Assembly: GCA_030844625.1 (NCBI GenBank)
Contig: JAUUNJ010000089.1
Location: forward strand, 1 to 8,765
Direction: 5' to 3'
Source of the DNA: Roseburia sp.
Lineage (GTDB): Bacteria > Bacillota > Clostridia > Lachnospirales > Lachnospiraceae
Length of the DNA: 8,765 nucleotides
Shown here: positions 1 to 6,751 of the stretch, one piece after another
Numbering within the stretch: the first letter of the stretch is position 1
Layout of the letters: each line of letters opens with the position of its first letter
Position numbers and translations under genes: made by a program
The notes under the pieces: model-generated
What the model saw: only the letters and a program-made list of their open reading frames with translations
Database searches by the model: none
What the model was told of the DNA's origin: nothing

Positions 1-59
1 TAATCATATTTTTCACTAGACGATATTGTTTCTGATTTTACAGTCTTTTTTTTAATTTA

Positions 60-91
60 AAAAAATGTCCGAATCAAATCGAACATTTTTT
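60..91. other. AT-rich inverted repeat, possible weak terminator
   Basis: Left arm 60-72 and right arm 79-91 pair over 12 of 13 positions, with one C/A mismatch (69/82) and a six-base loop (73-78). Both outer arms are A/T runs, so a T-rich tail exists on either strand. The stem has few G/C pairs, so termination would be weak. It may instead mark an element end or be a protein site. No gene is visible from 1 to 337. This hairpin, the 13-bp array and the terminator at 215-263 are the only structure I see there. Confidence 0.35.
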
Positions 92-106
92 GGTATTCAA
101 AGTTGT

Positions 107-200
107 TGAGGGGCTAGTTTCGTGAGGGTACAACTTGAGGGGTTGTCGTGAGAGGCTTTCATGAGGGGCTGGTTTGAGGGTTCTTCGTGAGGGGCTAAAC
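107..200 (+). repeat. Degenerate 13-bp tandem array with TGAGGGG core
   Basis: The core TGAGGGG (variants TGAGGGT, TGAGAGG) begins at 107, 123, 136, 149, 162, 175 and 188. The first step is 16 bp and the next five are exactly 13 bp. Several units continue as TGAGGGGCT, and the rest of each unit varies. The period is not a multiple of three and no frame runs through it, so it is not coding. It lies between an AT-rich hairpin and a strong terminator, just upstream of a broken ISL3 transposase gene. It could be a set of protein-binding sites (iteron-like or subterminal transposase sites), a structured G-rich RNA, or a simple VNTR. The sequence does not decide between them. Confidence 0.7.
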
Positions 201-214
201 ATTATAAACATAAT

Positions 215-263
215 AAGAAACAGGGTTAATCAGTTATTAGCTGGTTAATCCTGTTTCTTTTTT
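215..263 (+). terminator. Strong intrinsic terminator
   Basis: Arms 215-233 and 241-259 form a 19-bp stem with two G-U pairs (225/249 and 230/244) and no mismatch. The loop is seven bases and a T-run follows at 258-263. On the + strand this is a classic rho-independent terminator. It would end a transcript that includes the 13-bp repeat array, or one from a gene left of the window. The minus-strand side has no good T-run. Confidence 0.75.
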
Positions 264-337
264 GAAGTGCTATTGGCCCTTCTAGCCTTCTTCTCTTATG
301 ATATTTTTGCGGAAATATTTTTTACAAAGGAGGCTAT

Positions 338-384
338 ATGAATAGTATCACGGATTTGCTTGACCTTGAATATGCCAACATTTC
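338..384 (+). pseudogene. ISL3-family transposase, 5' fragment cut by IS256
   Basis: The first 15 codons read MNSITDLLDLEYANI, which I recognise as the usual N-terminus of ISL3-family transposases from Clostridia (MNSITDLLDLED...). An AGGAGG site at 328-333 lies 4 nt before the ATG, supporting a true start. A possible promoter is TTGGCC (273-278), an 18-bp spacer, then TATGAT (297-302). The reading frame enters the IS256 inverted repeat at 385 and stops at TGA 392-394. The rest of the roughly 400-residue protein is absent from the window: sequence beyond the right end of the IS does not resemble an ISL3 transposase. The call rests on memory of the family N-terminus over a short stretch. Confidence 0.6.
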
Positions 385-409
385 GAGTCTGTGATACTTT
401 TTCTGTAAA
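385..409 (+). repeat. IS256 left inverted repeat (IRL)
   Basis: It begins GAGTCTGTGATAC and ends CTGTAAA. It matches the reverse complement of 1845-1869 at 18 of 25 positions, with the outer GAGT and the inner TCTGTAAA block best conserved. Confidence 0.7.
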
Positions 410-420
410 ATAATCTAGGC

Positions 421-462
421 AAGGTCCTTCTATGATAAAATAATTATCATTAGGAGGGCCTT
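421..462 (+). promoter_or_regulatory. Hairpin that sequesters the transposase RBS
   Basis: Arms 421-438 and 444-462 form a long stem with a five-base loop. The differences from perfect pairing are two G-U pairs and one bulged base. The transposase ribosome binding site AGGAGGG (452-458, 9 nt before ATG 468) lies entirely in the right arm. A transcript that covers the whole stem should therefore hide the RBS. IS10 and IS50 use this arrangement to stop translation from read-through transcripts. That it regulates here is inference from structure. Confidence 0.6.
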
Positions 463-467
463 TTATT

Positions 468-1709
468 ATGGCAAGACAAAAGAAACCTGTACACAGAGTA
501 CAAATGACCGATGGTAAAAGAAACATCATTCGGCAGCTTCTCGAAGAATACGATATCGAGACTGCAGAAGACATCCAGGATGCTCTCAAAGATCTCTTAG
601 GTGGCACCATTAAAGAAATGATGGAGGCCGAAATGGATGATCACCTTGGATACGAAAAGTCCGAGCGTTCTGACAACGATGATTATCGCAACGGCTATAA
701 ACATAAGCAGGTAAACAGTCGGTATGGTTCTATGGAAATCGAAGTCGCACAGGATCGAAAATCGACCTTTGAACCACAGATTGTGAAAAAGCGTCAGAAA
801 GATATTTTTGATATTGATCAGAAGATCATTTCTATGTATGCAAAGGGAATGACCACTCGCCAGATCTCGGAAACAATCGAAGATATCTATGGTTTTGAAG
901 CATCAGAAAGTTTCATATCTGACGTGACAGATAAAATACTTCCTTAGATTGAAGACTGGCAGAACCGTCCACTGGATGAGGTATATCCGATCCTTTACAT
1001 CGATGCAATCCATTATTCTGTGCGGGATAATGGAGTCATTCGTAAACTTGCAGCTTATGTCATTCTGGGTATTCATACAGAGGGCAAAAAGGAAGTCCTG
1101 ACCATTACAATCGGTGACAATGAAAGTGCGAAATACTGGCTTTCAGTCTTAAATGAACTGAAAAATCGAGGAGTTAAGGATATCCTGATCATCTGCGCCG
1201 ACGGCCTTACAGGCATTAAGGAAGCGATTGCAACAGCGTTTCCAAAAACAGAATACCAGAGAGGTATTGTTCATCAGGTAAGAAATACTCTGAAATACGT
1301 TCCGGATAAGGATAGAAAAGCCTTTGCTACAGACTTAAAAACCATCTATCAGGCTGCTGACGAGCAGAAAGCTCTGGCTGCCTTAGACCGTGTAACTGAA
1401 AAATGGACTCCCAAATACCCGAATTCCATGAAGCGTTGGAAGGACAACTGGGATGTTGTTTCCCCTATTTTTAAGTTCTCAACCACTGTCAGAAAGGTCA
1501 TTTACACGACAAATGCGATAGAATCACTGAATTCCACCTACCGGAAGCTGAATCGCCAAAGGAGCGTATTTCCAAGCGATACCGCCCTGTTAAAAGCCCT
1601 GTATTTGGCCACTTTTGAGGCTACGAAAAAGTGGACTACCACAATCCGGGATTGGGGCCAGGTCTATGGAGAACTGAGTATTATGTACGAAGGACGCTTA
1701 CCTGAATAA
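468..1709 (+). pseudogene. IS256-family transposase with in-frame amber stop
   Basis: Read through the stop, this is a 413-codon DDE transposase of the IS256 (Mutator-like) family, a normal length. Codon 160 (945-947) is TAG, where relatives carry Glu in LP-E-IEDWQNRPLDE, so a single GAG-to-TAG change explains it. The frame continues intact to the TAA at 1707-1709. All three catalytic acids lie after the stop: Asp in YIDAIHYSV, Asp in ICADGLTG and Glu in TTNAIESLNS. The 159-residue upstream product would hold only the N-terminal DNA-binding part (DDHLGYEKSE, then RNGYKHKQ). The downstream part could start only at a weak internal site, so the copy is probably immobile on its own. Start 468 is fixed by AGGAGGG 9 nt upstream. 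Amber suppression cannot be excluded, but the other genes here show no sign of TAG recoding. Confidence 0.9.
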
Positions 1710-1730
1710 TCAAAAGACAGCTTAAAAAGA

Positions 1731-1748
1731 CAGGCGGGAAACCGCCTG
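1731..1748 (-). terminator. GAAA-loop hairpin in IS right end, minus-strand terminator
   Basis: CAGGCGG (1731-1737) and CCGCCTG (1742-1748) make a perfect 7-bp GC-rich stem around a 4-base loop. Read on the minus strand the stem is followed by TCTTTTTAAG, a T-run, so it could stop transcription entering the IS from the right. On the + strand no T-run follows. Confidence 0.5.
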
Positions 1749-1751
1749 CCC

Positions 1752-1780
1752 TTGACATGCCTGTAAGCAACTGTTATATA
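1752..1780 (+). promoter_or_regulatory. Outward-facing promoter in the right end of IS256
   Basis: TTGACA (1752-1757) is a perfect -35 box. After a 17-bp spacer comes TATATA (1775-1780), inside the run TTATATATAA. It lies after the transposase stop and points out of the IS, into the gene remnant (1870-2058) and the membrane-protein gene (2074-2760). The natural promoter of those genes was lost with their upstream sequence. The leader would carry the hairpin at 1787-1823. Confidence 0.65.
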
Positions 1781-1786
1781 TAAAAC

Positions 1787-1823
1787 AAGGGCGATAAGCC
1801 TAATCCGTAAGCTTATTGCCCTT
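1787..1823 (+). other. Hairpin just downstream of the IS outward promoter
   Basis: AAGGGCGATAAGC (1787-1799) pairs with GCTTATTGCCCTT (1811-1823): 13 bp with one G-U pair and an 11-base loop. Only a short T/A stretch follows (TTAATTATC), so it is at best a leaky terminator. It may act as an attenuator or leader structure on transcripts from the promoter at 1752-1780. Confidence 0.5.
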
Positions 1824-1844
1824 AATTATCATAGAAGAATCTTA

Positions 1845-1869
1845 TTTACAGAGATTTTCTCATACACTC
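1845..1869 (-). repeat. IS256 right inverted repeat (IRR)
   Basis: Its reverse complement begins GAGTGTATGAG and ends TCTCTGTAAA, aligning with the left repeat at 385-409 at 18 of 25 positions. Confidence 0.7.
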
Positions 1870-2058
1870 TTTAAATTCGGCGGTAAAATCAAAGTTCTTG
1901 GATATATCACTAACAAAATAACAACAGATACTAATGACAGTACAAATATTTCTCCATTAGCTCAAGTTGGCATCGGGTTGAACCAAATCATGCTTTCATT
2001 CTTTGGTCAACAATCATCCTTAAATATTGTACATCCTATTGCAATATACTACGAATAA
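1870..2058 (+). pseudogene. 3' remnant of an unrecognised gene, truncated by IS256
   Basis: The open frame reaching TAA 2056-2058 begins inside the IS right end (first ATG at 1816), so its first 18 or so residues are IS sequence. From about FKFGGKIKVLGYITNKI onward it reads like the C-terminal 60 residues of a real protein and ends IVHPIAIYYE. The ending weakly recalls DUF6414-type proteins, which close with a similar hydrophobic P-[IL]-A-I-Y tail; I hold this loosely. The remnant is followed after 15 bp by the RBS and start of the membrane-protein gene in the same direction, so the two were probably one operon. The 5' part is missing from the window, most likely deleted during or after IS256 insertion. 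Confidence 0.55.
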
Positions 2059-2073
2059 AAAGGAGATATTCAT

Positions 2074-2760
2074 ATGAGATTTTGTGACTTATTTATCAGC
2101 TATAAAATTGGATTAAAAAGTATTAAAAGCACTATTCCTTTTACAAAACTTCCCCTTTACCGAAAGATTTTTGTAATCATCCTTTTTGCAAGTGCTATTA
2201 TTAGTGGTATCTTATTAATTTTTAAGCAAACTTGGGCTTCATATATCCCGATGGCATTAGGTATTATATCACTTATAATTTTCTTTATAATTGATTCCAT
2301 GAAAAGGAATCTTAAAGTAATGCTTCAGCAACACTATGTCCCTTATTCCGAAAAACGAATGAATATGACCATTAATGTATTAAAAGACTACGGAATAGAA
2401 ATTCAAAATTTTGACTCACTTGATATGTTAATTGAGGAAGCAAAACAGGCACAAATCCAATGTGACTACATAGCTCCATTAAAGAAACCATTTAAGACAT
2501 TAGGTGCAATAATTATTCCTATTGTTGCATTTGTAGCACAAAAAATTGGAAATGCTGCTTCACAAGACGAAATGATTACCATGGCATTACAAGTTATAGT
2601 TCTTGTGTTATTAACTTTTTCACTAATTTTCTCATTAACACCAATTATTAAAGATATTCTTTATAGAGATTATAATAAATACGATGATTTTATTTATGAT
2701 TTGAGACAAATAAAACTTTTCTATGCAAAAAAAAATGCTACATATTCAAATCCGATATGA
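2074..2760 (+). CDS. Four-TM hypothetical membrane protein
   Basis: A 228-residue protein that I do not recognise. Hydrophobic segments lie at about 31-51, 56-74, 144-160 and 171-191, giving two membrane hairpins. Between them is a soluble part of about 70 residues (about 75-143), rich in Lys, Glu and Gln. The basic C-terminal tail (about 192-228, with YRDYNKYDDF and KLFYAKKN) is predicted cytoplasmic by the positive-inside rule. No signal peptide or catalytic motif is visible. AGGAG at 2061-2065 lies 8 nt before the ATG, which fixes the start. The gene sits 15 bp after the truncated gene at 1870-2058 and is probably its operon partner, so it may now be orphaned. Its only visible promoter is the outward one in the IS256 right end. 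It is AT-rich like the neighbouring accessory genes. It could belong to a small membrane-linked stress or defence pair, but nothing in the sequence proves this. Confidence 0.75.
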   Translation: MRFCDLFISYKIGLKSIKSTIPFTKLPLYRKIFVIILFASAIISGILLIFKQTWASYIPMALGIISLIIFFIIDSMKRNLKVMLQQHYVPYSEKRMNMTINVLKDYGIEIQNFDSLDMLIEEAKQAQIQCDYIAPLKKPFKTLGAIIIPIVAFVAQKIGNAASQDEMITMALQVIVLVLLTFSLIFSLTPIIKDILYRDYNKYDDFIYDLRQIKLFYAKKNATYSNPI

Positions 2761-2813
2761 GCACATACTAATTTCCAAAATTATTGTCATTTGATTGTCA
2801 CGCAACCAAAAAC

Positions 2814-2851
2814 GAGCCAAGAAACGCCGTAAATTCGGCATTTCTTGGCTC
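2814..2851. terminator. Terminator between convergent genes
   Basis: GAGCCAAGAAA-C-GCCG (2814-2829) pairs with 2836-2851: 15 of 16 pairs, one C/A mismatch and a 6-base loop. On the minus strand the stem is followed by GTTTTTGG, a fair T-run, so it fits the end of the defence operon whose last stop is at 3015. On the + strand only TTGTACATT follows, so it is weaker for the membrane-protein gene ending at 2760. I see nothing else convincing between 2852 and 3014. Confidence 0.7.
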
Positions 2852-3014
2852 TTGTACATTATTCAAACTCGATTTCAGCAACTATATATTGTGTCTAGTC
2901 AAATTATAGATTACCATATTGAGTATAATTATTCTTGAAATCTCACATATTCTTTGTCATTTTGGGAGTTTTTGCAAGCGTTTCGCAATCACCTTTTAAG
3001 CAATTAATTTTAAA

Positions 3015-6000
3015 TCAAATGCTATCACCCTGTCTTGACCAGTTAGCAATAGAATAAAGCGAATAGTTTTGAGTAAGAATCACTTTAGTAAACTCCTCAA
3101 CATTAATCTTTGACCACATCTTTGTTAATAATTCATCACTCAACCTAATAAATCTTTCATCCATCATTTGTCTAACCATGTTATTTGTGTCAATATCTGT
3201 TGAAAATGTTCTTTCTAAAATACTACTATCAAAGATATTGCCTAAGAATACTTCTAAAAGAAGTCTATTCTCTTTGTTATCCTCCTCCAAGAATGTATTA
3301 ATAATTTTTCGAACGTACTCATATATAGAAGAATCACTCCGTATATATATCGCCCCCAATGTTTTAATACCTATCTCTTCCTTCAAACCATCAATTATAA
3401 ATTCATTCTTTGGAACAAACAATACCTTTTCCATGCCTCTGCTTCTTAAATCAAATTCATACCATGAATCTTTTTTCAAAGCATATGTTAATTGTATGCG
3501 TCTTTGATTATGATTTACTACAATTTTACTGACTTCTTTATTGCTCAAAGCATATTGATGAAGAGTATTATAAATGTCATAGTTACATAGTATATTATTT
3601 ACATCATCTAAAAAGTTATCTTCTGGACATACTACACCAATAAGATTCTTTAATGTAGCTTCGCTTTTAATTTCTTTAAGTAAATATTCCGCTGCCTGTG
3701 TCATTTTACTCTCAATAATATTTATCTCCGGCATCTCATACACTTGCTCTGCTGATACAATTTGACGAATCCCCTCATTTTCTAACGAAAGACTTTTTAT
3801 CTTTGCCATTCTTTGTATTAAAATTGTCTCATCAACAGGTTCTTTATGTTCATTTGAATACCTACTATTCACTAGAGGTTGCATAAGATAACGTCCCTCT
3901 GACAGAGCCCAAGATTTTGAATAATCCAACTTCTCTAAAGTATTCATCTGCTCCTGAATATATTTCCGATATACATCATAAATATCTGACAACACCTCAC
4001 TATTAGCATCCAATTCTATTGCAGATCTTGCAACATTCGTTTGATATTTACTATTTTTTATATTAGCAATTGCTAAAATGGACGAATCTTTATATCCCGG
4101 AGTAGTAAATTCAACCCGAATTCCTTCGACACAAGTTCCAATCGGCAATTGATTTTTTTGATTTGAACGTCTACTATCTATTTCCATCAAACACCAATCA
4201 GACAGATATCTTAAATGTCGTACTGCATATGCTACAGATACATTACCCTGGTTTTCTTCATATACATCATATTTTTCTCCATCAACGTTTCTTCCAGTAT
4301 CATTCAAATATTTCGTTAATACATCTTTCAAAGAATCATAACCTATTCTAGTTTCATGTTGTTCGTTTGCAGTCAAGAATACTGGAATTTCAGGCAAAAC
4401 TATCCATTTGCATAAGTCATCTTCCAATGTTGACATATCTACATCATTTCTAACATATAACTTAACCATTGTACCGTGATTTTTTATTCTTTTATCAACT
4501 TCTGACTTATTTATTCTTCTCAGCAAATAGCTACCATTCACTTTACGTAAATTAATACTATTAACATCATTCTGTTCTTCAGAATTCGTTACAATATCAA
4601 TATCATTTGCAATCATAAAGCATGTTAAAATACCTATTCCAAAATGACTAATAGAGCAAAAATCAGGAAATTCTTTTTTAATTGTATCGTCACGATATTT
4701 TGAAGCCCCAACTTTTAAGAGATAGTTTTCTACATCAGAAATCGTCATACCAGTTCCATTATCCCAAAAACTCAATTCTCTTTTTTCTTCATTCCAGTCA
4801 ACTTGTACTTTTCCTTGAGTAATAATTCTACCTTTTTTATTTTCATACTGTTTTTGCAATTTTACTGCATCTATCGCATTTTGAACTAATTCTCTTACAA
4901 CAACTGATGAGTCGTTGTACAATGTATGACCAACTAACAATTGTAAAATATTTTCCTGTGCGATAGTAAATTGAAGTTTTTTCGTTTCAAATCCTATAAC
5001 GGTAATTCTAGTTTCGTCAATTTCCCTCCAAGGAAATTTATATGATAATGCACCTTCTTTTTTTCTCGCTTTTTCAACAATTTCATTACATTTTTGTAAT
5101 TCTTTACGTGTATACTGTAAATATGAAGATAATCCGAAATATGCTTCTGCAGTTTCTGCACCTTCAAAATATGCCGTAATTTCTATTGTATCCTTTTCTA
5201 GCTTTTCATCAATATTTTCTTCACCATCTCTTTTTAGTTTTGGTTGTACAGCTCGCACAGCCATTTGCTTTTCCCACTCCACAACACTCATTGGATTAGA
5301 AACATTTATCATCTTTCTTGTTATAGAAGGTGTTCTATCCTTTGTTATATGTAATAAATCCGCTATTCTAAGAATAACAGCAATATAATTTAAATTTACT
5401 TTTTCATTTTTATCATTTCCATATACATTATCTACTCGATACTTTGTAAAATCATCAATATCATCTTCATGGTGACTTTCACAAATCATAGCTAAATCAA
5501 CTTTGAACATTTTATCTAGACTCTTTAGGATGTCTTCTATTATTTCTTTAATTGTCGATGCATCCCCCAAGTCAGTTTCCAAACTTCCTTCTATCCATTG
5601 TTTTATTCTTCTTGCATGATTTTCTCTAACAAACTCTTGATACAAAAAATATTCGTCTTGTTTTTCAACAAATTCAACATACTCTGATTTTTCCATTCCA
5701 GAAAGGACTTCATTTTTATAGTTCTTAAAAGATGAGGTCTCTCGTTTTTCATATTCATCTTTTGTCACTACCATACCTAAATCATGAAAATAAACTGCTA
5801 AAGTCAACATTAACCACTCAGCAGACGTCATTTCTTTTTTTGTTTCATCGGGAATCAACCATTCTATGATACCAAGCATCTCATCAATATGCGAAATATT
5901 ATGTACCGTGTATTCTTCAAATATCCCTATCTTACCAATATGTCCTAGTATTTCTTCTACTTGATCTCTAACATGTAGTAATTTCAATCCTCTACAAAAA

Positions 6001-6059
6001 GATAAATTTTCTGCTTTTTCCGCCTGTATTTCGACATAATTTTTTAATTTATCATTCAT
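3015..6059 (-). CDS. HD-domain / HSP90-type ATPase fusion, putative defence protein
   Basis: A 1014-residue protein with two recognisable parts. Residues about 45-240 form an HD phosphohydrolase-like domain: H57 in HNISHID, H92-D93 in YFHDLGM, H196/H197 in CESHHED and D233 in RIADLLH. Residues about 365-540 form a GHKL (HSP90-type) ATPase: N-box ELVQNAIDA (E390, N394, D397), G1 box DNGTGM (433-438), lid region LLKVGASKY and G2 box HFGIGIL (472-478). Residues 671-680 (KYQTNVARSA) resemble the HSP90 middle-domain segment NVSRE that carries the catalytic Arg, here R678. About 330 C-terminal residues are unassigned. It is longer than HtpG (about 620) and lacks an HtpG N-terminus, so it is not the housekeeping chaperone. 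HD-HSP90 fusions have been predicted to act in bacterial conflict systems. The HD part may cleave nucleotides or RNA under control of the ATPase clamp; this is inference. GGAG lies 9 nt before the ATG. The gene is third in the operon, 65 bp after the TOPRIM gene, with no clear promoter of its own. Nucleotide composition is AT-rich. Confidence 0.85.
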   Translation of the reverse strand: MNDKLKNYVEIQAEKAENLSFCRGLKLLHVRDQVEEILGHIGKIGIFEEYTVHNISHIDEMLGIIEWLIPDETKKEMTSAEWLMLTLAVYFHDLGMVVTKDEYEKRETSSFKNYKNEVLSGMEKSEYVEFVEKQDEYFLYQEFVRENHARRIKQWIEGSLETDLGDASTIKEIIEDILKSLDKMFKVDLAMICESHHEDDIDDFTKYRVDNVYGNDKNEKVNLNYIAVILRIADLLHITKDRTPSITRKMINVSNPMSVVEWEKQMAVRAVQPKLKRDGEENIDEKLEKDTIEITAYFEGAETAEAYFGLSSYLQYTRKELQKCNEIVEKARKKEGALSYKFPWREIDETRITVIGFETKKLQFTIAQENILQLLVGHTLYNDSSVVVRELVQNAIDAVKLQKQYENKKGRIITQGKVQVDWNEEKRELSFWDNGTGMTISDVENYLLKVGASKYRDDTIKKEFPDFCSISHFGIGILTCFMIANDIDIVTNSEEQNDVNSINLRKVNGSYLLRRINKSEVDKRIKNHGTMVKLYVRNDVDMSTLEDDLCKWIVLPEIPVFLTANEQHETRIGYDSLKDVLTKYLNDTGRNVDGEKYDVYEENQGNVSVAYAVRHLRYLSDWCLMEIDSRRSNQKNQLPIGTCVEGIRVEFTTPGYKDSSILAIANIKNSKYQTNVARSAIELDANSEVLSDIYDVYRKYIQEQMNTLEKLDYSKSWALSEGRYLMQPLVNSRYSNEHKEPVDETILIQRMAKIKSLSLENEGIRQIVSAEQVYEMPEINIIESKMTQAAEYLLKEIKSEATLKNLIGVVCPEDNFLDDVNNILCNYDIYNTLHQYALSNKEVSKIVVNHNQRRIQLTYALKKDSWYEFDLRSRGMEKVLFVPKNEFIIDGLKEEIGIKTLGAIYIRSDSSIYEYVRKIINTFLEEDNKENRLLLEVFLGNIFDSSILERTFSTDIDTNNMVRQMMDERFIRLSDELLTKMWSKINVEEFTKVILTQNYSLYSIANWSRQGDSI

Positions 6060-6124
6060 ATTTTTAATCTCCTTATCCTTAGGCTCATTTCTATACCATT
6101 GCTAATCTCAATTCTTTTAATTTT

Positions 6125-6751
6125 CTATATTTTTTCATTAATCTCTTCAATCCACCCACTGTCATCACTCTCAAACAGCTTTATGAACTTTCCAAAATTA
6201 CTGCTGCCAGTAACAGAATCATCCGAATCCAAATCTTTCACTCGTCGGCTCATATCTTTGTAATTCTTCACAGTAACATGTTCCATAACTTTCTGAATCT
6301 GGTCTGCTCTTCCTTTGTAATTCTCCACCCCTGTATATTCCTTTATCAAGGGAGCATTCACTGGTTTTGCCGGAGATTTCAGATTTTCATCGGTCCAATG
6401 TTTAGATATAATCTGCATCGTACATGGATTACCAAATATAAGCACTTCATTCGCTGCACTATCCACACCATGAAACTCATTAATTTTGCGTTTAATGTCC
6501 TCATACTGCTCGTGAGGCTTCTTCTCTGTATCACAAAATACAAGTACAAGTTCATCTGCTCCATTTTGATATCGGTCCTGATACCTCGCTGGGATATTAC
6601 CATTTCCACCGGCATTGACCAATGAAATATCATATTGCTCATTCCATACTTTTAAATTTTTTAATCGATTTAGATACTCATATTCCTCATTACCTTCACA
6701 GATAATACAGATTTTATGGTTATCCAAAAACTTAGGGAGCTTATTTGGCAT
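6125..6751 (-). CDS. RloB/AbiLii-like TOPRIM-domain protein
   Basis: A 208-residue protein with a TOPRIM-type fold signature. Near the N-terminus KICIICEGNEE (E19, E22, E23) is the glutamate motif. LVLVFCDTEK (D74, E76) is the acidic strand, with D-T-E in place of the usual D-x-D. GNPCTMQIISKHW (about 107-119) matches the NP...W block of RloB proteins (NPSFELWLLLHF in relatives). TOPRIM partners of AAA15 ATPases (RloB, AbiLii, AriB of PARIS) are thought or shown to be nuclease effectors released or activated by the ATPase. Start choice: ATG occurs at 6760, 6757 and 6751. The AAAGGGGG site ends at 6761, touching the first ATG, but lies 9 nt before 6751, so 6751 is preferred; 6760 would give 211 residues. 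The gene overlaps the ATPase stop by 11 bp (20 bp from 6760), indicating translational coupling. The unusual acid triad could alter or abolish metal-dependent catalysis. Assignment to RloB rather than another TOPRIM family is probable, not certain. Confidence 0.8.
   Translation of the reverse strand: MPNKLPKFLDNHKICIICEGNEEYEYLNRLKNLKVWNEQYDISLVNAGGNGNIPARYQDRYQNGADELVLVFCDTEKKPHEQYEDIKRKINEFHGVDSAANEVLIFGNPCTMQIISKHWTDENLKSPAKPVNAPLIKEYTGVENYKGRADQIQKVMEHVTVKNYKDMSRRVKDLDSDDSVTGSSNFGKFIKLFESDDSGWIEEINEKI

Larger units (their letters stand above)
385..1869 (+). mobile_element. IS256-family insertion sequence, transposase interrupted
   Basis: An element of about 1485 bp, normal for the family, bounded by imperfect 25-bp inverted repeats (385-409 and 1845-1869) and holding one transposase gene. 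The eight bases outside each end (AACATTTC on the left, TTTAAATT on the right) do not match, so the 8-9 bp target duplication expected for IS256 is missing. The left neighbour is an ISL3 transposase start and the right neighbour is the tail of another gene. This fits an IS-linked deletion, or recombination between two copies, rather than a simple insertion. Ends were inferred from repeat alignment and could be off by a few bases. Confidence 0.8.

Noticed and set aside
107..200. CRISPR array interpretation of the TGAGGGG repeats
   Set aside because: The units are 13 bp with no separate spacers, and no cas gene is present.
296..610. Minus-strand 104-codon frame across the IS256 left end
   Set aside because: It is antisense to the well-supported transposase start and crosses the IS boundary and the RBS hairpin; no family resemblance.
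945..947. TAG recoding or programmed read-through to make full transposase
   Set aside because: The TOPRIM gene ends normally at TAG and no read-through signal is seen; a point mutation is simpler.
3178..4351. Plus-strand frames of 109 and 62 codons inside the HD-HSP90 gene
   Set aside because: Both are antisense to a gene with clear domain motifs and have no good ribosome binding site.
3015..6059. Housekeeping HtpG chaperone
   Set aside because: An N-terminal HD domain, 1014 residues rather than about 620, and operon placement with defence-type genes do not fit HtpG.
6278..6642. Frames on both strands within the TOPRIM gene
   Set aside because: Shadows of the RloB-like frame, which alone shows conserved motifs.
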